From Ruegeria sp. HKCCA6707 (lineage in GTDB: Bacteria; Pseudomonadota; Alphaproteobacteria; Rhodobacterales; Rhodobacteraceae): a DNA stretch of 64,000 nt. Location: the NCBI RefSeq assembly GCF_013033515.1, contig NZ_WQEG01000001.1, forward strand, positions 1,116,001 to 1,180,000. The letters run 5' to 3'. Of this stretch, positions 54,663 to 62,566 are shown piece after piece. The translations under genes were made by a program, and so were the position numbers. Positions within the stretch are counted from its first letter, which is position 1. The number at the start of each line of letters is the position of its first letter. The notes below the pieces were generated by a model. That model was not told where the DNA came from, made no database searches, and saw nothing but the letters and a program-made list of their open reading frames with translations.

Positions 54663-54968
54663 TGGTATTCTCCTTTGTTACTCAAACAACCGCACGGCAA
54701 ACACGACAGAGCCCCCTCCTGCAAAACATGCAGGCGACCGCTTAAGAACGTCCAAACCCGGAACGTACCCCCCCGTTCGGCACCACGCTACAATATTGCC
54801 GAATTCTGAATATTTTTCAAGAAGGTTGAGTCGCAATCACAGAATAGTTGTTTGCGGTTGTACCTTGCGAAAGCTGCCTCAGATCGCCGCTTGCGCACCA
54901 AGGAAGGAGTTGAGGGAATTGACATTTGCACGCGGTCATCTGCCTATACGCGCAACCGGAGGAGCACG
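54663..54968. promoter_or_regulatory. Divergent promoter region with inverted repeat and TTGACA box
   Basis: 306 bases between the XRE gene and the quinone oxidoreductase. CCTGCA-AAACA-TGCAGG at 54718-54734 is a perfect inverted repeat 56 bases before the XRE start. TTGACA at 54919-54924 with TATACG at 54945-54950 (20-base spacing, wider than ideal) may be the promoter of the oxidoreductase. No gene is seen. Confidence 0.45.
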
Positions 54969-55925
54969 ATGCAGGCATATCGGATCAGCGCGCAGGGTGA
55001 GACGCCAACTCTAAGCACCCTAGCGACACCCAGCCCGAAACACGGACAGGTGCGGGTTGAGATCAAAGCCTGCGGGCTGAATTTCGCAGATTTGCTGATG
55101 CAGAAGGGAACCTACCAGGACACGCCACCTGCACCCTTCACACTGGGCATGGAGATTTCGGGTGTGGTGGATGAGGTTGGCTTTGGGGTTGAGCATCTCA
55201 GCGTTGGTGACCGGGTCGCTGTGTTTTCCGGTCAGGGCGGGCTTGCCGAGTTTGGGGTTTTTGATGTCGACAGGGTCACGCGCATCCCCGATTCGATGAG
55301 TTTCGAGGACGCTGCAGCCATCCAGATCGCTTATGGCACCGGTCACATTGCTTTGCATCACCGTGCGCGATTGCAACCGGGTGAGACCTTGTTGGTCACC
55401 GGCGCTTCGGGCGGTGTCGGATTGACCGCCGTCGAGATCGGCAAGCTGATGGGGGCCACGGTGATCGCTCAGGCACGCGGGGACGAGAAACTTGCCATAG
55501 CCCAACAGGCCGGTGCAGATCACTTGATTGACGCCGATGAGGACTTGCGCGAACGCGTCCTGGCGCTGGGGGGCGCAGATGTGGTCTATGACGCGATCGG
55601 CGGCGATGTGTTCAAAGCAGCGTTTCGGGCGACCAACTCAGAAGGTCGCCTTTTGCCGATTGGGTTTGCCGGTGGCGCGGTGCCGCAGATTCCGGCCAAT
55701 CACTTGCTGGTTAAGAACCTCTCGGTCATCGGGGTCTATTTTGGCGGCTATCTGAAATTCCGCCCGCAGATCATTCAAGACAGCCTGGCCACCCTGTTTC
55801 GCTGGCATAGCGAGGGGAAGATCAAACCCCATATCAGCCATGTCCTGCCCCTGTCAGAGGTAGCGCAGGGCCTGCAATTGCTGGCCGAACGCAAATCGAC
55901 AGGCAAAGTTGTCATCACTCCCTGA
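54969..55925 (+). CDS. NADPH:quinone oxidoreductase family protein
   Basis: 318-residue zinc-independent medium-chain dehydrogenase/reductase. The catalytic-domain start is KACGLNFADLLMQKGTYQ (about 33-50), and the Rossmann segment LVTGASGGVGLTAVEIGKLMGATV is at about 142-165. Zinc ligands are absent, as in quinone reductases (QorA/QorB). ATG at 54969 with a GGAGG ribosome site; the longer frame is not conserved. Electron acceptor not defined. Confidence 0.88.
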   Translation: MQAYRISAQGETPTLSTLATPSPKHGQVRVEIKACGLNFADLLMQKGTYQDTPPAPFTLGMEISGVVDEVGFGVEHLSVGDRVAVFSGQGGLAEFGVFDVDRVTRIPDSMSFEDAAAIQIAYGTGHIALHHRARLQPGETLLVTGASGGVGLTAVEIGKLMGATVIAQARGDEKLAIAQQAGADHLIDADEDLRERVLALGGADVVYDAIGGDVFKAAFRATNSEGRLLPIGFAGGAVPQIPANHLLVKNLSVIGVYFGGYLKFRPQIIQDSLATLFRWHSEGKIKPHISHVLPLSEVAQGLQLLAERKSTGKVVITP

Positions 55926-55931
55926 CCAGCA

Positions 55932-56813
55932 TCACCCAACGACGGCGCGCAACAGAGTCCCTCCCAGCATCCGAAAGTTCTGACGCACCAGAGCGGCCAA
56001 AGCATCGACAACCGCGCCACGCTTGTTCTCACCACCATAGAGGTTGATCTTGTGGGCGGGCAGATCCGGCAGGATCCCACCCGAGTCGATCTGCTCCAAA
56101 TGGGCAGCCTCGGTCCCGTCAAGCATCGCATGGACCGCAAGATCGGCTGCAACGGTCGCTTCAATAGTGCGGTCGTTTTCGGTTTCGACTGACAGTTCCC
56201 ACGATATGCCTGCCTCATCCAAGGCAGCAATTACCTGTGGCCGGAACAAACAGCGGCGCCCCAGAGCCAGCGGGATCGGGCGCTTGCGCCACGCAGTTCC
56301 GCCCGGAGCACCAATCCATCGCAACGGCAGTTCGGCAACGGTTTCCGCACCATCTGCGGACGTTGGCTCGGTGGTCAGGATCAAGTCACATTCACCGCGA
56401 TTGAACATGTCTTTCAGTTGCAAAGAATAAGACGAGACCAGTTGCACCCGAACCCGCGGAAAGTCTGCGTTGAAACGTTGAAGCACGCGGGGGATTGCTG
56501 GGTAAACAATATCATGCGGCACCCCCAGCACCACCTCACCTTCAAAGGCCTGGTCTGTCAGCTTTGAGATGACCTCATCGTTCAAGGCGACCATACGGCG
56601 CGCATAGGCCAGCAGTTGGTCGCCTGATGCGGTCAGAGCAATTGTACGTCCACTGCGGTCCAAAAGCTCAAGCCCCAACAGTTCTTCCAGACGTTTCAAC
56701 TGCATCGAAACTGCCGATTGTGTGAGGTGCAGAAACCCGGCGGCGCGCGTCACACCGCCATGATCGGCCACGGCAACGAATGAGCGCAAGGTGGTGATAT
56801 CCAGATTTCTCAT
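55932..56813 (-). CDS. LysR family regulator
   Basis: 293-residue LysR-type regulator. Helix-turn-helix at about 3-62 (DITTLRSFVAVADHGGVTRAAGFLHLTQSAVSMQLKRLEELLG) is followed by a two-part effector domain (EGEVVLGVPHDIVYPAIPRVLQRFNADFPRVRVQLVSS). The effector is unknown. It is divergent from a DUF1127 gene; a palindromic ATCAA-N5-TTGAT box in the shared 124-base region fits LysR binding. Confidence 0.88.
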   Translation of the reverse strand: MRNLDITTLRSFVAVADHGGVTRAAGFLHLTQSAVSMQLKRLEELLGLELLDRSGRTIALTASGDQLLAYARRMVALNDEVISKLTDQAFEGEVVLGVPHDIVYPAIPRVLQRFNADFPRVRVQLVSSYSLQLKDMFNRGECDLILTTEPTSADGAETVAELPLRWIGAPGGTAWRKRPIPLALGRRCLFRPQVIAALDEAGISWELSVETENDRTIEATVAADLAVHAMLDGTEAAHLEQIDSGGILPDLPAHKINLYGGENKRGAVVDALAALVRQNFRMLGGTLLRAVVG

Positions 56814-56880
56814 TTCACAATCCTTTATGGGTCACATCAAAAACATTCGTTTTCAATATATCACAGATCACCGCATATAC

Positions 56881-56895
56881 ATCAATAGGTTTGAT
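56881..56895. promoter_or_regulatory. LysR-type T-N11-A box between LysR and DUF1127 genes
   Basis: ATCAATAGGTTTGAT: perfect five-base arms with a five-base centre, containing T-N11-A. It lies 67 bases upstream of the LysR ATG and 42 bases upstream of the DUF1127 ATG. Outer arms TCACCG (56868-56873) and CGGTGA (56902-56907) are also symmetric around it. Confidence 0.6.
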
Positions 56896-56937
56896 TTAAA
56901 TCGGTGAAAATATCACAAGGACGAAAGGAAGCAGACC

Positions 56938-57156
56938 ATGACACAACTTACGCTTTCAAAAGCCGTTCGCGCGCGCCGTGTATGGACGTTGCAGAGCCTC
57001 TGGAGCCTGCTGAGCCTTGCCCGGCAACGACGCGCCCTTGCGCATTTGGATGAACACGCGCTCGAAGATATTGGCGTGACGCGCGATGAAGCCTGCAAAG
57101 AGGCGAAACGTCCCATCTGGGATGTGCCGGATAACTGGCTCAAAGAGCTGTATTAA
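56938..57156 (+). CDS. DUF1127 domain small protein
   Basis: 72-residue basic protein whose C-terminal part matches DUF1127: RRALAHLDEHALEDIGVTRDEACKEAKRPIWD. Some alphaproteobacterial members bind RNA and affect sRNA processing or stress and phosphate responses (for example CcaF1 in Rhodobacter). Whether this is such a protein is unknown. A GGAAG ribosome site precedes the ATG. It is divergent from the LysR gene and probably under its control. Confidence 0.85.
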   Translation: MTQLTLSKAVRARRVWTLQSLWSLLSLARQRRALAHLDEHALEDIGVTRDEACKEAKRPIWDVPDNWLKELY

Positions 57157-57331
57157 TCAGCGTATCGAAACAGTCTTGTGGCAGCCGGAACGCTGCCACC
57201 GGATTTCTCCACCATTTCAGTAAGAATTAAACCTAAAACCCTTGAAACATGTATCCTACTCTCCGATATTTATCGAGAAACCTGGTCGCACAAGCGGGCG
57301 GGGCTGGAACAATTTGAAGGGAGACCCTTTT

Positions 57332-58108
57332 ATGGCACAATTCGACACGATCCGGACGGCGGCCGGCGCGCGCGCTGCCGAGATTGATGAGGGCCTGCGC
57401 GCCCATATGAACAAAGTCTACGGCACGATGTCCGTGGGCATGCTGATCACATTTGCAGCGGCCTGGGCCATTGCCGGATTGTCGACAACGACCGACCCGT
57501 CGGCGGCGGCTGCTCAGTTGAACGCAAATACCTATCTGACATCGTTTGGATACAGCCTGTTCGCGTCGCCCCTGAAGTGGGTCATCATGTTCGCCCCGCT
57601 GCTGTTTGTCTTTGGCTTTAGCGCCAGCATCAACCGCCTGTCGGCTGCCGCCGCACAGCTGGTGTTCTATGTGTTCGCTGCCGTTATGGGTGTGTCGATC
57701 AGCTGGATCTTCCTCGTCTTCACAGGTCAGTCGATCATTCAGGTCTTCCTGATCACTTCGATCGCTTTTGCCGGCCTTTCGCTTTACGGCTACACGACCA
57801 AGAAAGACCTGTCGGCGATGGGAACTTTCCTGATCATGGGTGTGATCGGCCTGCTTGTCGCCATGGTGGTCAACATCTTCCTGGCGTCGTCGGCTCTGGC
57901 CTTCGCTATCTCGGTGATCGGTGTTCTGATCTTTGCGGGCCTCACAGCCTATGACACCCAGAACATCAAGACCACATACCTGCAAATGGCCCATTCGGGC
58001 GATCAGGAATGGCTGGGCAAAGCCGCCATCATGGGCGCGCTGAGCTTGTATCTGGACTTTATCAACATGTTCATGTTCCTGCTGCAGCTCTTCGGCAACC
58101 GCGAATAA
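57332..58108 (+). CDS. Bax inhibitor-1/YccA family protein
   Basis: 258-residue membrane protein of the BI-1 family with about seven helices. After a cytosolic N-terminus (AAGARAAEIDEGLRAHMNKVYGTMSVGML) it shows SLYGYTTKKDLSAMGTFLIMGVIG and FAGLTAYDTQNIKTTYLQM with the conserved Asp, then GALSLYLDFINMFMFLLQLFGNRE at the end. Family members act as pH-sensitive calcium leak channels or modulate FtsH. ATG at 57332 with GGGAGA ribosome site. Confidence 0.92.
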   Translation: MAQFDTIRTAAGARAAEIDEGLRAHMNKVYGTMSVGMLITFAAAWAIAGLSTTTDPSAAAAQLNANTYLTSFGYSLFASPLKWVIMFAPLLFVFGFSASINRLSAAAAQLVFYVFAAVMGVSISWIFLVFTGQSIIQVFLITSIAFAGLSLYGYTTKKDLSAMGTFLIMGVIGLLVAMVVNIFLASSALAFAISVIGVLIFAGLTAYDTQNIKTTYLQMAHSGDQEWLGKAAIMGALSLYLDFINMFMFLLQLFGNRE

Positions 58109-58130
58109 CGCGGCTTACTTTCCAAGACAA

Positions 58131-58162
58131 AGGGCGGGTCCGAATAGACCCGCCCTTTTTTT
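58131..58162 (+). terminator. Rho-independent terminator of the BI-1 gene
   Basis: AGGGCGGGTC, loop CGAATA, GACCCGCCCT, then a seven-base T-run. A textbook structure 22 bases after the stop codon. Confidence 0.93.
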
Positions 58163-58174
58163 GCGAGACGCTAT

Positions 58175-58660
58175 ATGCCCGTCCGACGGTTACTCCCCGC
58201 CCAAGCCCATCGCTTGCTGCCTTTGTTGCATCAGGTTCATGATCTGCATCTGGCACATCAGCCTGCGCGTTATGCCAAACTGCCCGGTGATCGGCAGATG
58301 GCGGCCCACATGCAAACTTGGCTGTCGATGCCTGATGTGTACGCTTTGGGCTATCTGCAAGCTGGTGATCTGTTGGGCTATGTCGTCTACGAGATCGAAC
58401 ACCGCCCTGCGACCCCGTTCCGTACTGCCGAGGCGCGCGCCATGGTGCATCAGATCTGCGTCGATGCCGCGCACCGCAGGAAAGGCATTGGCCTGGCGCT
58501 GATGAATGCAACCCGGTCAAGAGCGCGCGCTGCAGGCGTACAGGTTCTTGCCACAACTTTCGCCACCTTCAACACAGCCTCGGCGCAACTCATGTCTCGT
58601 GCGGGCTTGCAACCAGTTATGTATTTTGCAGAGTGGCGCGCAGACGACTACCTGAAATGA
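58175..58660 (+). CDS. GNAT N-acetyltransferase
   Basis: 161-residue acetyltransferase. The acetyl-CoA-binding motif is ICVDAAHRRKGIGLALMNATRSRAR (about 92-116) with the R/Q-x-x-G-x-G/A loop as HRRKGIG. The substrate is unknown. It starts 12 bases after a strong terminator, so it would need its own promoter nearby or be leaderless; the ATG is the first in frame, and a shorter start cannot be excluded. Confidence 0.75.
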   Translation: MPVRRLLPAQAHRLLPLLHQVHDLHLAHQPARYAKLPGDRQMAAHMQTWLSMPDVYALGYLQAGDLLGYVVYEIEHRPATPFRTAEARAMVHQICVDAAHRRKGIGLALMNATRSRARAAGVQVLATTFATFNTASAQLMSRAGLQPVMYFAEWRADDYLK

Positions 58661-58663
58661 CAA

Positions 58664-58687
58664 AGGCCCGCGATATCGCGCGGGCCT
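58664..58687. terminator. Bidirectional hairpin between convergent genes
   Basis: AGGCCCGCG / CGCGGGCCT with a six-base loop lies between the ends of the GNAT gene and the lipoprotein gene. The T-tails are poor on both strands, so termination efficiency is uncertain. Confidence 0.55.
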
Positions 58688-58714
58688 GTGCTTCAAATCT
58701 CGGGTGCAGCCTTA

Positions 58715-59221
58715 TCAGCTGCAGTTCAGCGGCACAGCAAAGCCCGAGCTGCGCGACGATGATCCTTTGCGGAACACGTCACCTGCGGGCAGACAACCGG
58801 TGAATTGCTCGGTCAAATTGCCAAAGTTCGAACCGACTGTGTTGTCAACTTTGACGCTGTTGTTGCTGGTCCTGACCACACCAAACAATGTCCCGTTCAC
58901 ACTTACCGTGCTCAGGAAAAGCGGTGTGCTGCTGCCAACCAGCTCGACCGCATCACCTGGGGTACGACCGCCATTGTCGATCGCAACGCCAGCGACCTTG
59001 ACCATTTCGGTCTGGTCAGAGCTTACCGCGACGGTCGGCAATTCTGCCAATTCGGCGGGAACGTTGGTTGCGGGTGGCACAAAGGCTGCGGCGCCTTCGA
59101 CATCCGAGATTGTGCGCGGCTCACCATCAATGCCGGTAAAACCAACACCTTCACGATTAAAGGGGTCTTCGCAGGCTGCGAGGGTCGCAACGGCGAGTAC
59201 GGGGATCAAGAGTTTTTTCAT
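58715..59221 (-). CDS. Lipoprotein of unknown function
   Basis: 168-residue predicted lipoprotein: MKKLLIPVLAVATLAAC with lipobox LAAC (Cys at 17). The mature chain has EGAAAFVPPATNVPAELAELPTVAVSSDQTEMVKVAGVAIDNGGRTPGDAVELVG and ends in a cysteine-rich GCLPAGDVFRKGSSSRSSGFAVPLNCS, possibly a disulfide. I do not recognise a family. A start four codons earlier (59233) is possible; the ribosome site is weak for both. Confidence 0.7.
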   Translation of the reverse strand: MKKLLIPVLAVATLAACEDPFNREGVGFTGIDGEPRTISDVEGAAAFVPPATNVPAELAELPTVAVSSDQTEMVKVAGVAIDNGGRTPGDAVELVGSSTPLFLSTVSVNGTLFGVVRTSNNSVKVDNTVGSNFGNLTEQFTGCLPAGDVFRKGSSSRSSGFAVPLNCS

Positions 59222-59372
59222 GACGCTCAACATTTTGGAACGATTGGGCCGACCGTAAAGTCACGATGCGTCAAAAAGCAAGCCACTGCGCAAAAGAATG
59301 ATTCCACCCCTGATGCGCCTCTGCAACGGCCCCAGTTCAGCAAGACCGGTCAAAAGGTCGACCTGATGCAAC

Positions 59373-59399
59373 AAAAAACCCGGCTTTTCAGCCGGGCTT
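59373..59399 (-). terminator. Rho-independent terminator of rpmG
   Basis: Minus strand: AGCCCGGC, loop TGAAAA, GCCGGGTT, then TTTT. It ends about 30 bases after the rpmG stop. Confidence 0.88.
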
Positions 59400-59427
59400 T
59401 GTACATTCGTCCAAGCGGACAGGCAGA

Positions 59428-59595
59428 TTACTTGATCTTGCCTTCCTTGTACTCGACATGTTTCCGAACAACCGGATCGTATTTACGAATGGTCATTTTC
59501 TCGGTCATGGTGCGCGCGTTTTTCTTGGTCACGTAGAAGTGGCCCGTGCCCGCGGTCGAGTTCAGACGGATCTTGATGGTCGTCGGCTTCGCCAT
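59428..59595 (-). CDS. rpmG: 50S ribosomal protein L33
   Basis: 55-residue ribosomal protein of the large subunit: [26 protein letters not shown] and [28 protein letters not shown]. It lacks the zinc cysteine pairs of other L33 paralogues, so it is the zinc-free form usual in this group. ATG at 59595 with GGAG ribosome site; the longer frame to 59688 is not part of L33. Confidence 0.97.
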   Translation of the reverse strand: MAKPTTIKIRLNSTAGTGHFYVTKKNARTMTEKMTIRKYDPVVRKHVEYKEGKIK

Positions 59596-59721
59596 GATTA
59601 TCTCCTGCGTCCGAAAAGGCAGGGGCCTTTCGGTTGAATTCCTATGAGCGTGCGCTTTTACGCCCTGCGCCAGCCATGTCAAGGACATTCGCGCCTGTCA
59701 GACGTACAATGGCGTGCCAGG

Positions 59722-60426
59722 CTAATCCTTGAGGTTTGGCACCCCCATATAGGTGTGAATCTGGTCTCGATCGATCTTGGATAATCCCAACGCGGTGGCA
59801 AGCTGCCGCAGATAAGCTGCCTCTTGTGCGTTATCCAGACGAATCGCTGCCAGCGAAGTCGCATAGATCTGGGTCCGCATCGGAGCCGCGGTATCTGCCG
59901 CCAGCCCCATCACATCAATCGGGCCGTTCAATTGCTCTTGTACAAAAGCGCGCTCTTCTGCGCTGATGTCATCGCCGAGCTCTCCGAGGATGGTTTCCTT
60001 TTCCTGCGCGTCCAGCTCGCCGTCTGATTTGGCCGCCTGAATCATCGCCCTGAGCATCAGTTTGGCTTGCTCCTCCATCGCGGCGCCAGCAGGGGTGCCA
60101 CGCATAACCGTGTCCATCATCTCGGCGCTATGCTGCCCGCCAGTACGCGCTGCACCCTGGATCGCATTCATCAGACCGCCCAAGCCAGCTGCGCCTGCGG
60201 CATTGGTCATGCCCATGTTGCCAAGCATGTCCTGCAGGCCCGAGGCCCCGCCGGGCATGCCAAACTGTTCGGCCATCTTACCGAGTTGTTCGATGCCGAA
60301 ACCACCACCGGCGCCCTGCATCATGTCCTGCAGACCGGCCATTCCGCCCATTTGCTTGTATTTCTCCAAACCCTTGGCAGCCGCAAATCCGACTGCGACC
60401 GAGGCCAGTGCTTTCATAAAGCTCAT
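59722..60426 (-). CDS. DUF533/TerB-like protein with Gly/Met-rich N-terminal region
   Basis: 234-residue protein. The N-terminus (MSFMKALASVAVGFAAAKGLEKYKQMGG) may be a membrane-associated helix. A long Gly/Met/Gln-rich low-complexity stretch (about 25-110) is followed by a C-terminal helical TerB-like domain (RAMIQAAKSDGELDAQEKETILGELGDDISAEERAFVQEQL, about 128-168; then AYLRQLATALGLSKIDRDQIHTYMG). DUF533 proteins are of unknown role. ATG at 60426 follows GGGAGG; the longer frame to 60585 is not used. Confidence 0.8.
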   Translation of the reverse strand: MSFMKALASVAVGFAAAKGLEKYKQMGGMAGLQDMMQGAGGGFGIEQLGKMAEQFGMPGGASGLQDMLGNMGMTNAAGAAGLGGLMNAIQGAARTGGQHSAEMMDTVMRGTPAGAAMEEQAKLMLRAMIQAAKSDGELDAQEKETILGELGDDISAEERAFVQEQLNGPIDVMGLAADTAAPMRTQIYATSLAAIRLDNAQEAAYLRQLATALGLSKIDRDQIHTYMGVPNLKD

Positions 60427-60648
60427 TGTGTTCCTCCCTCTTTTGTCTGCATCCGCTTGGTCACGCCAATCGTGCGTCCCCAGTATGCAGCGAATAAAAC
60501 GGGTGTCAGCGCCCTGCACCTTGTCTGTGCCAAGATGTATACCAGTTTCCCGCATTTTTCGAACAGTCCACAGAAGGCAGAGCAAGATTCAAGATCTGAT
60601 CAATCAGCGACCGGGCGTCGCCTGTGTGGAAGCCATCGGGACATGACG

Positions 60649-61044
60649 CGCGGAGGGCCTGTAAGCCGGATCCTGTTCAGGGGTTGCCCCCTTTGATGAC
60701 CATTCCTCTAGGCCGCACATTGCTGCGCGGCTCAAGCTGCCAACCCGGTCCCTCTCGGCCAAGGCGTGCCTAGCGGCGGTATCGGCAGGCGCCGACCGGC
60801 CCGCGCGGGGACCCTATTAGGCATTGCTCCTGGTGGGGCTTGCCGTGCCACCCCTGTTGCCAGGAGCGCGGTGGGCTCTTACCCCACCGTTTCACCCTTA
60901 CCCATGGCCAAGGCCAAAGGCGGTTTGATTTCTGTGGCGCTTTCCGTCGGGTTTCCCCGCCCGGGCGTTACCCGGCACCATTGCCTTGTGGAGTCCGGAC
61001 TTTCCTCTCGGGCGGATGCCCCAGCGGCCATCCGGCCCTCCGCG
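60649..61044 (-). ncRNA. rnpB: RNase P RNA
   Basis: Catalytic RNA of RNase P (5' maturation of tRNA), type A, about 396 bases. The outer helix P1 is formed by CGCGGAGGGCC at 61034-61044 and GGCCCTCCGCG at 60649-60659, both on the minus strand. The universal core GAGGAAAGTCCGGACTCC lies at 60991-61008, and the second conserved region with AGAGGAATGGTCATC near 60698-60712. Several open reading frames across it on the plus strand are shadows of the RNA. Confidence 0.95.
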
Positions 61045-61096
61045 CAGAGGCGGGGTATGCGCTACGCCCAGCGACGTCAAGAGCGGCTGGGGTGCG

Positions 61097-61160
61097 AAGG
61101 GGCCAGCCCCTTCTTGGCCTGCGGCCAATTCAACCCCGAGGTATTTCTAAACAGAAGAAG
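61097..61160 (-). repeat. CTTCWTCT 3'-UTR element, copy E (with two hairpins)
   Basis: Starts 11 bases after the amidase stop. Conserved part CTTCTTCTGTTTAGAAATAC then CTCGGGG. Next come TTGGCC-GCA-GGCCAA (61114-61128) and AAGGGGC-TG-GCCCCTT (61097-61112). It has the same order and spacing as copy B at 30518, but different stem sequences. Confidence 0.7.
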
Positions 61161-61171
61161 AGGGATCAGGC

Positions 61172-61843
61172 TTAAGATCTCAGTACCGAGAAGTCTTTGG
61201 CGCAGAGCGGGCCCTTGGCCCAGGGTCGGTATCGCAGGCGCACCGCGTCGAGCAGGGTCTGGTCGTCTGTGGGCGCGGAAAAACCCGCGGCTTTGGCGCA
61301 CCGACGAAACTCTTCCTGCGTAAAGGGTTCGAGCGGGGCATTGGTCGCGCGCGGTTCGGCCAGGTGTTGGCGTTCCAGCCGCAGCCAGTCGAATTTTGGG
61401 CCCGGGTCGGTCTTGCGACCGGGGGCCATGTCCGAGTGACCTATGACGCCTGAGGGTGGGATGGACCAGCGAGTCATGATCTGGCGCAGAAGGTCTTCTA
61501 GCTTACTCATCTGGGGCTCAGAAAAGGGCTGCGCGCCGCTATTGTCCAACTCGATCCCGACGGAGCGGGAATTGATGTCGCTTTGACCCTGCCATTCCCC
61601 TGCCCCGGCATGCCAGGCGCGGTCCTTTTCTTCGACCATCTGCCACAAAGCACCATCTGCTCCGATCAGATAATGCGCCGAGACTTCGTGCTCTGGGTCG
61701 CAAAGCCGATCCAGCGCGGCATTGGCGCTGTCCATCGCGGTATAGTGCAGAACAATCAAAGTGGGCGTCAGCCCATCCCGGCGCGGGCCGAAATTTGGAG
61801 ACGGGTGCCAGATAGGCGTCAGGGGATCAGTTGTTGACGGCAC
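61172..61843 (-). CDS. N-acetylmuramoyl-L-alanine amidase, AmpD-like
   Basis: About 223-residue Zn-amidase of the amidase_2 fold that cleaves the muramoyl-alanine bond of (anhydro)muropeptides. Zn-ligand contexts are LIVLHYTAMDSANAALDRL (His near 35), then AWHAGAGEWQGQSDINSRSVGIELDNSG and GVIGHSDMAPGRKTDPGPKFDW (His and Asp). I used GTG at 61843, which overlaps the upstream gene by 17 bases; a CTG at 61822 is the only other close start, and no good ribosome site decides. The upstream frame to 62206 is a shadow of the lipoprotein gene. Confidence 0.85.
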   Translation of the reverse strand: MPSTTDPLTPIWHPSPNFGPRRDGLTPTLIVLHYTAMDSANAALDRLCDPEHEVSAHYLIGADGALWQMVEEKDRAWHAGAGEWQGQSDINSRSVGIELDNSGAQPFSEPQMSKLEDLLRQIMTRWSIPPSGVIGHSDMAPGRKTDPGPKFDWLRLERQHLAEPRATNAPLEPFTQEEFRRCAKAAGFSAPTDDQTLLDAVRLRYRPWAKGPLCAKDFSVLRS

Positions 61844-62525
61844 TGCGGAACGGTGTCGGGTCCCAACCGCAGGCATAGCCGTCACCATCGGGATCAAGCC
61901 CCTTGCGGTCTCGCTGTGGGCCGCCGCTGGACAAAAACTCGATCTGCGCCTGATCGGCGGATGGGAAACGCGCGCAGTTTCGTTGGGCCTTGGCCTGCAG
62001 GTTAAAGCCCGCGCGACTGTAAAGCTGTGTACCCACCGGGTTCGAAGTGCTGAGCGCGTATTGTACGATATTGGGCTGCCCGTCGGATCCGCGTTCGGGC
62101 ACCGCCGTGGGAGCGACGACCTCGTAGGTTTGGCGGTTCTGTTCGATACGGGCGGCGTCAGTTTCGATGCTGCGGCGGTTGGACACGGCCTCGAAATCCT
62201 GCTCATCCGAAATACCGGGATTGCTTACCGGAGCCGCAGGAACAGGTTGCCCCGAGGTATTGGCCAGGGCCAAAGCCGTCTGGTTGGCAATATCTTCAGC
62301 ACTTGAGCCACCCTGCAGAGGTGTGACGGTGCCCTGCGCTGAGAGAGGCTGTTGCGAAACCGGCACCGGAGGGTCCAGCGGGTTGCCCGCAAGCCCTTGG
62401 CCCGACAGCTGCGCCTCGCGCTGAGCTTGATACTCTGGGGTATTGAACCCGGTGCTGGCCACCGGGGCCACTGTGTTACATGCCGCGACCGCTCCAAAAG
62501 CGGGGATCAAGATCCATCTGCGCAT
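61827..62525 (-). CDS. Lipoprotein with Excalibur calcium-binding motif
   Basis: 232-residue predicted lipoprotein: MRRWILIPAFGAVAAC with lipobox VAAC (Cys at 16). A Pro/Gln/Ser-rich linker (about 25-125) is followed by a folded part with TYEVVAPTAVPERGSDGQPNIVQYAL. The C-terminal Excalibur motif LDPDGDGYACGWDP (about 209-222) probably binds calcium. Excalibur is common in envelope and cell-wall related proteins. Its 3' end overlaps the amidase start, so the two are likely cotranscribed. Confidence 0.8.
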   Translation of the reverse strand: MRRWILIPAFGAVAACNTVAPVASTGFNTPEYQAQREAQLSGQGLAGNPLDPPVPVSQQPLSAQGTVTPLQGGSSAEDIANQTALALANTSGQPVPAAPVSNPGISDEQDFEAVSNRRSIETDAARIEQNRQTYEVVAPTAVPERGSDGQPNIVQYALSTSNPVGTQLYSRAGFNLQAKAQRNCARFPSADQAQIEFLSSGGPQRDRKGLDPDGDGYACGWDPTPFRSAVNN

Positions 62526-62566
62526 ATGGCTGCTCCGACTTGTAATAGTTTGCCTGTGTGACAGGC

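Noticed and set aside
60766-61323. Plus-strand open frames across 60.7-61.3 kb
   Set aside because: They lie opposite the RNase P RNA and the amidase 3' end; the RNA explains the conservation and composition.
61844-62206. Long upstream extension of the amidase frame
   Set aside because: It overlaps the Excalibur lipoprotein gene in another frame; the Arg/Pro/Ser-rich sequence has no amidase features.
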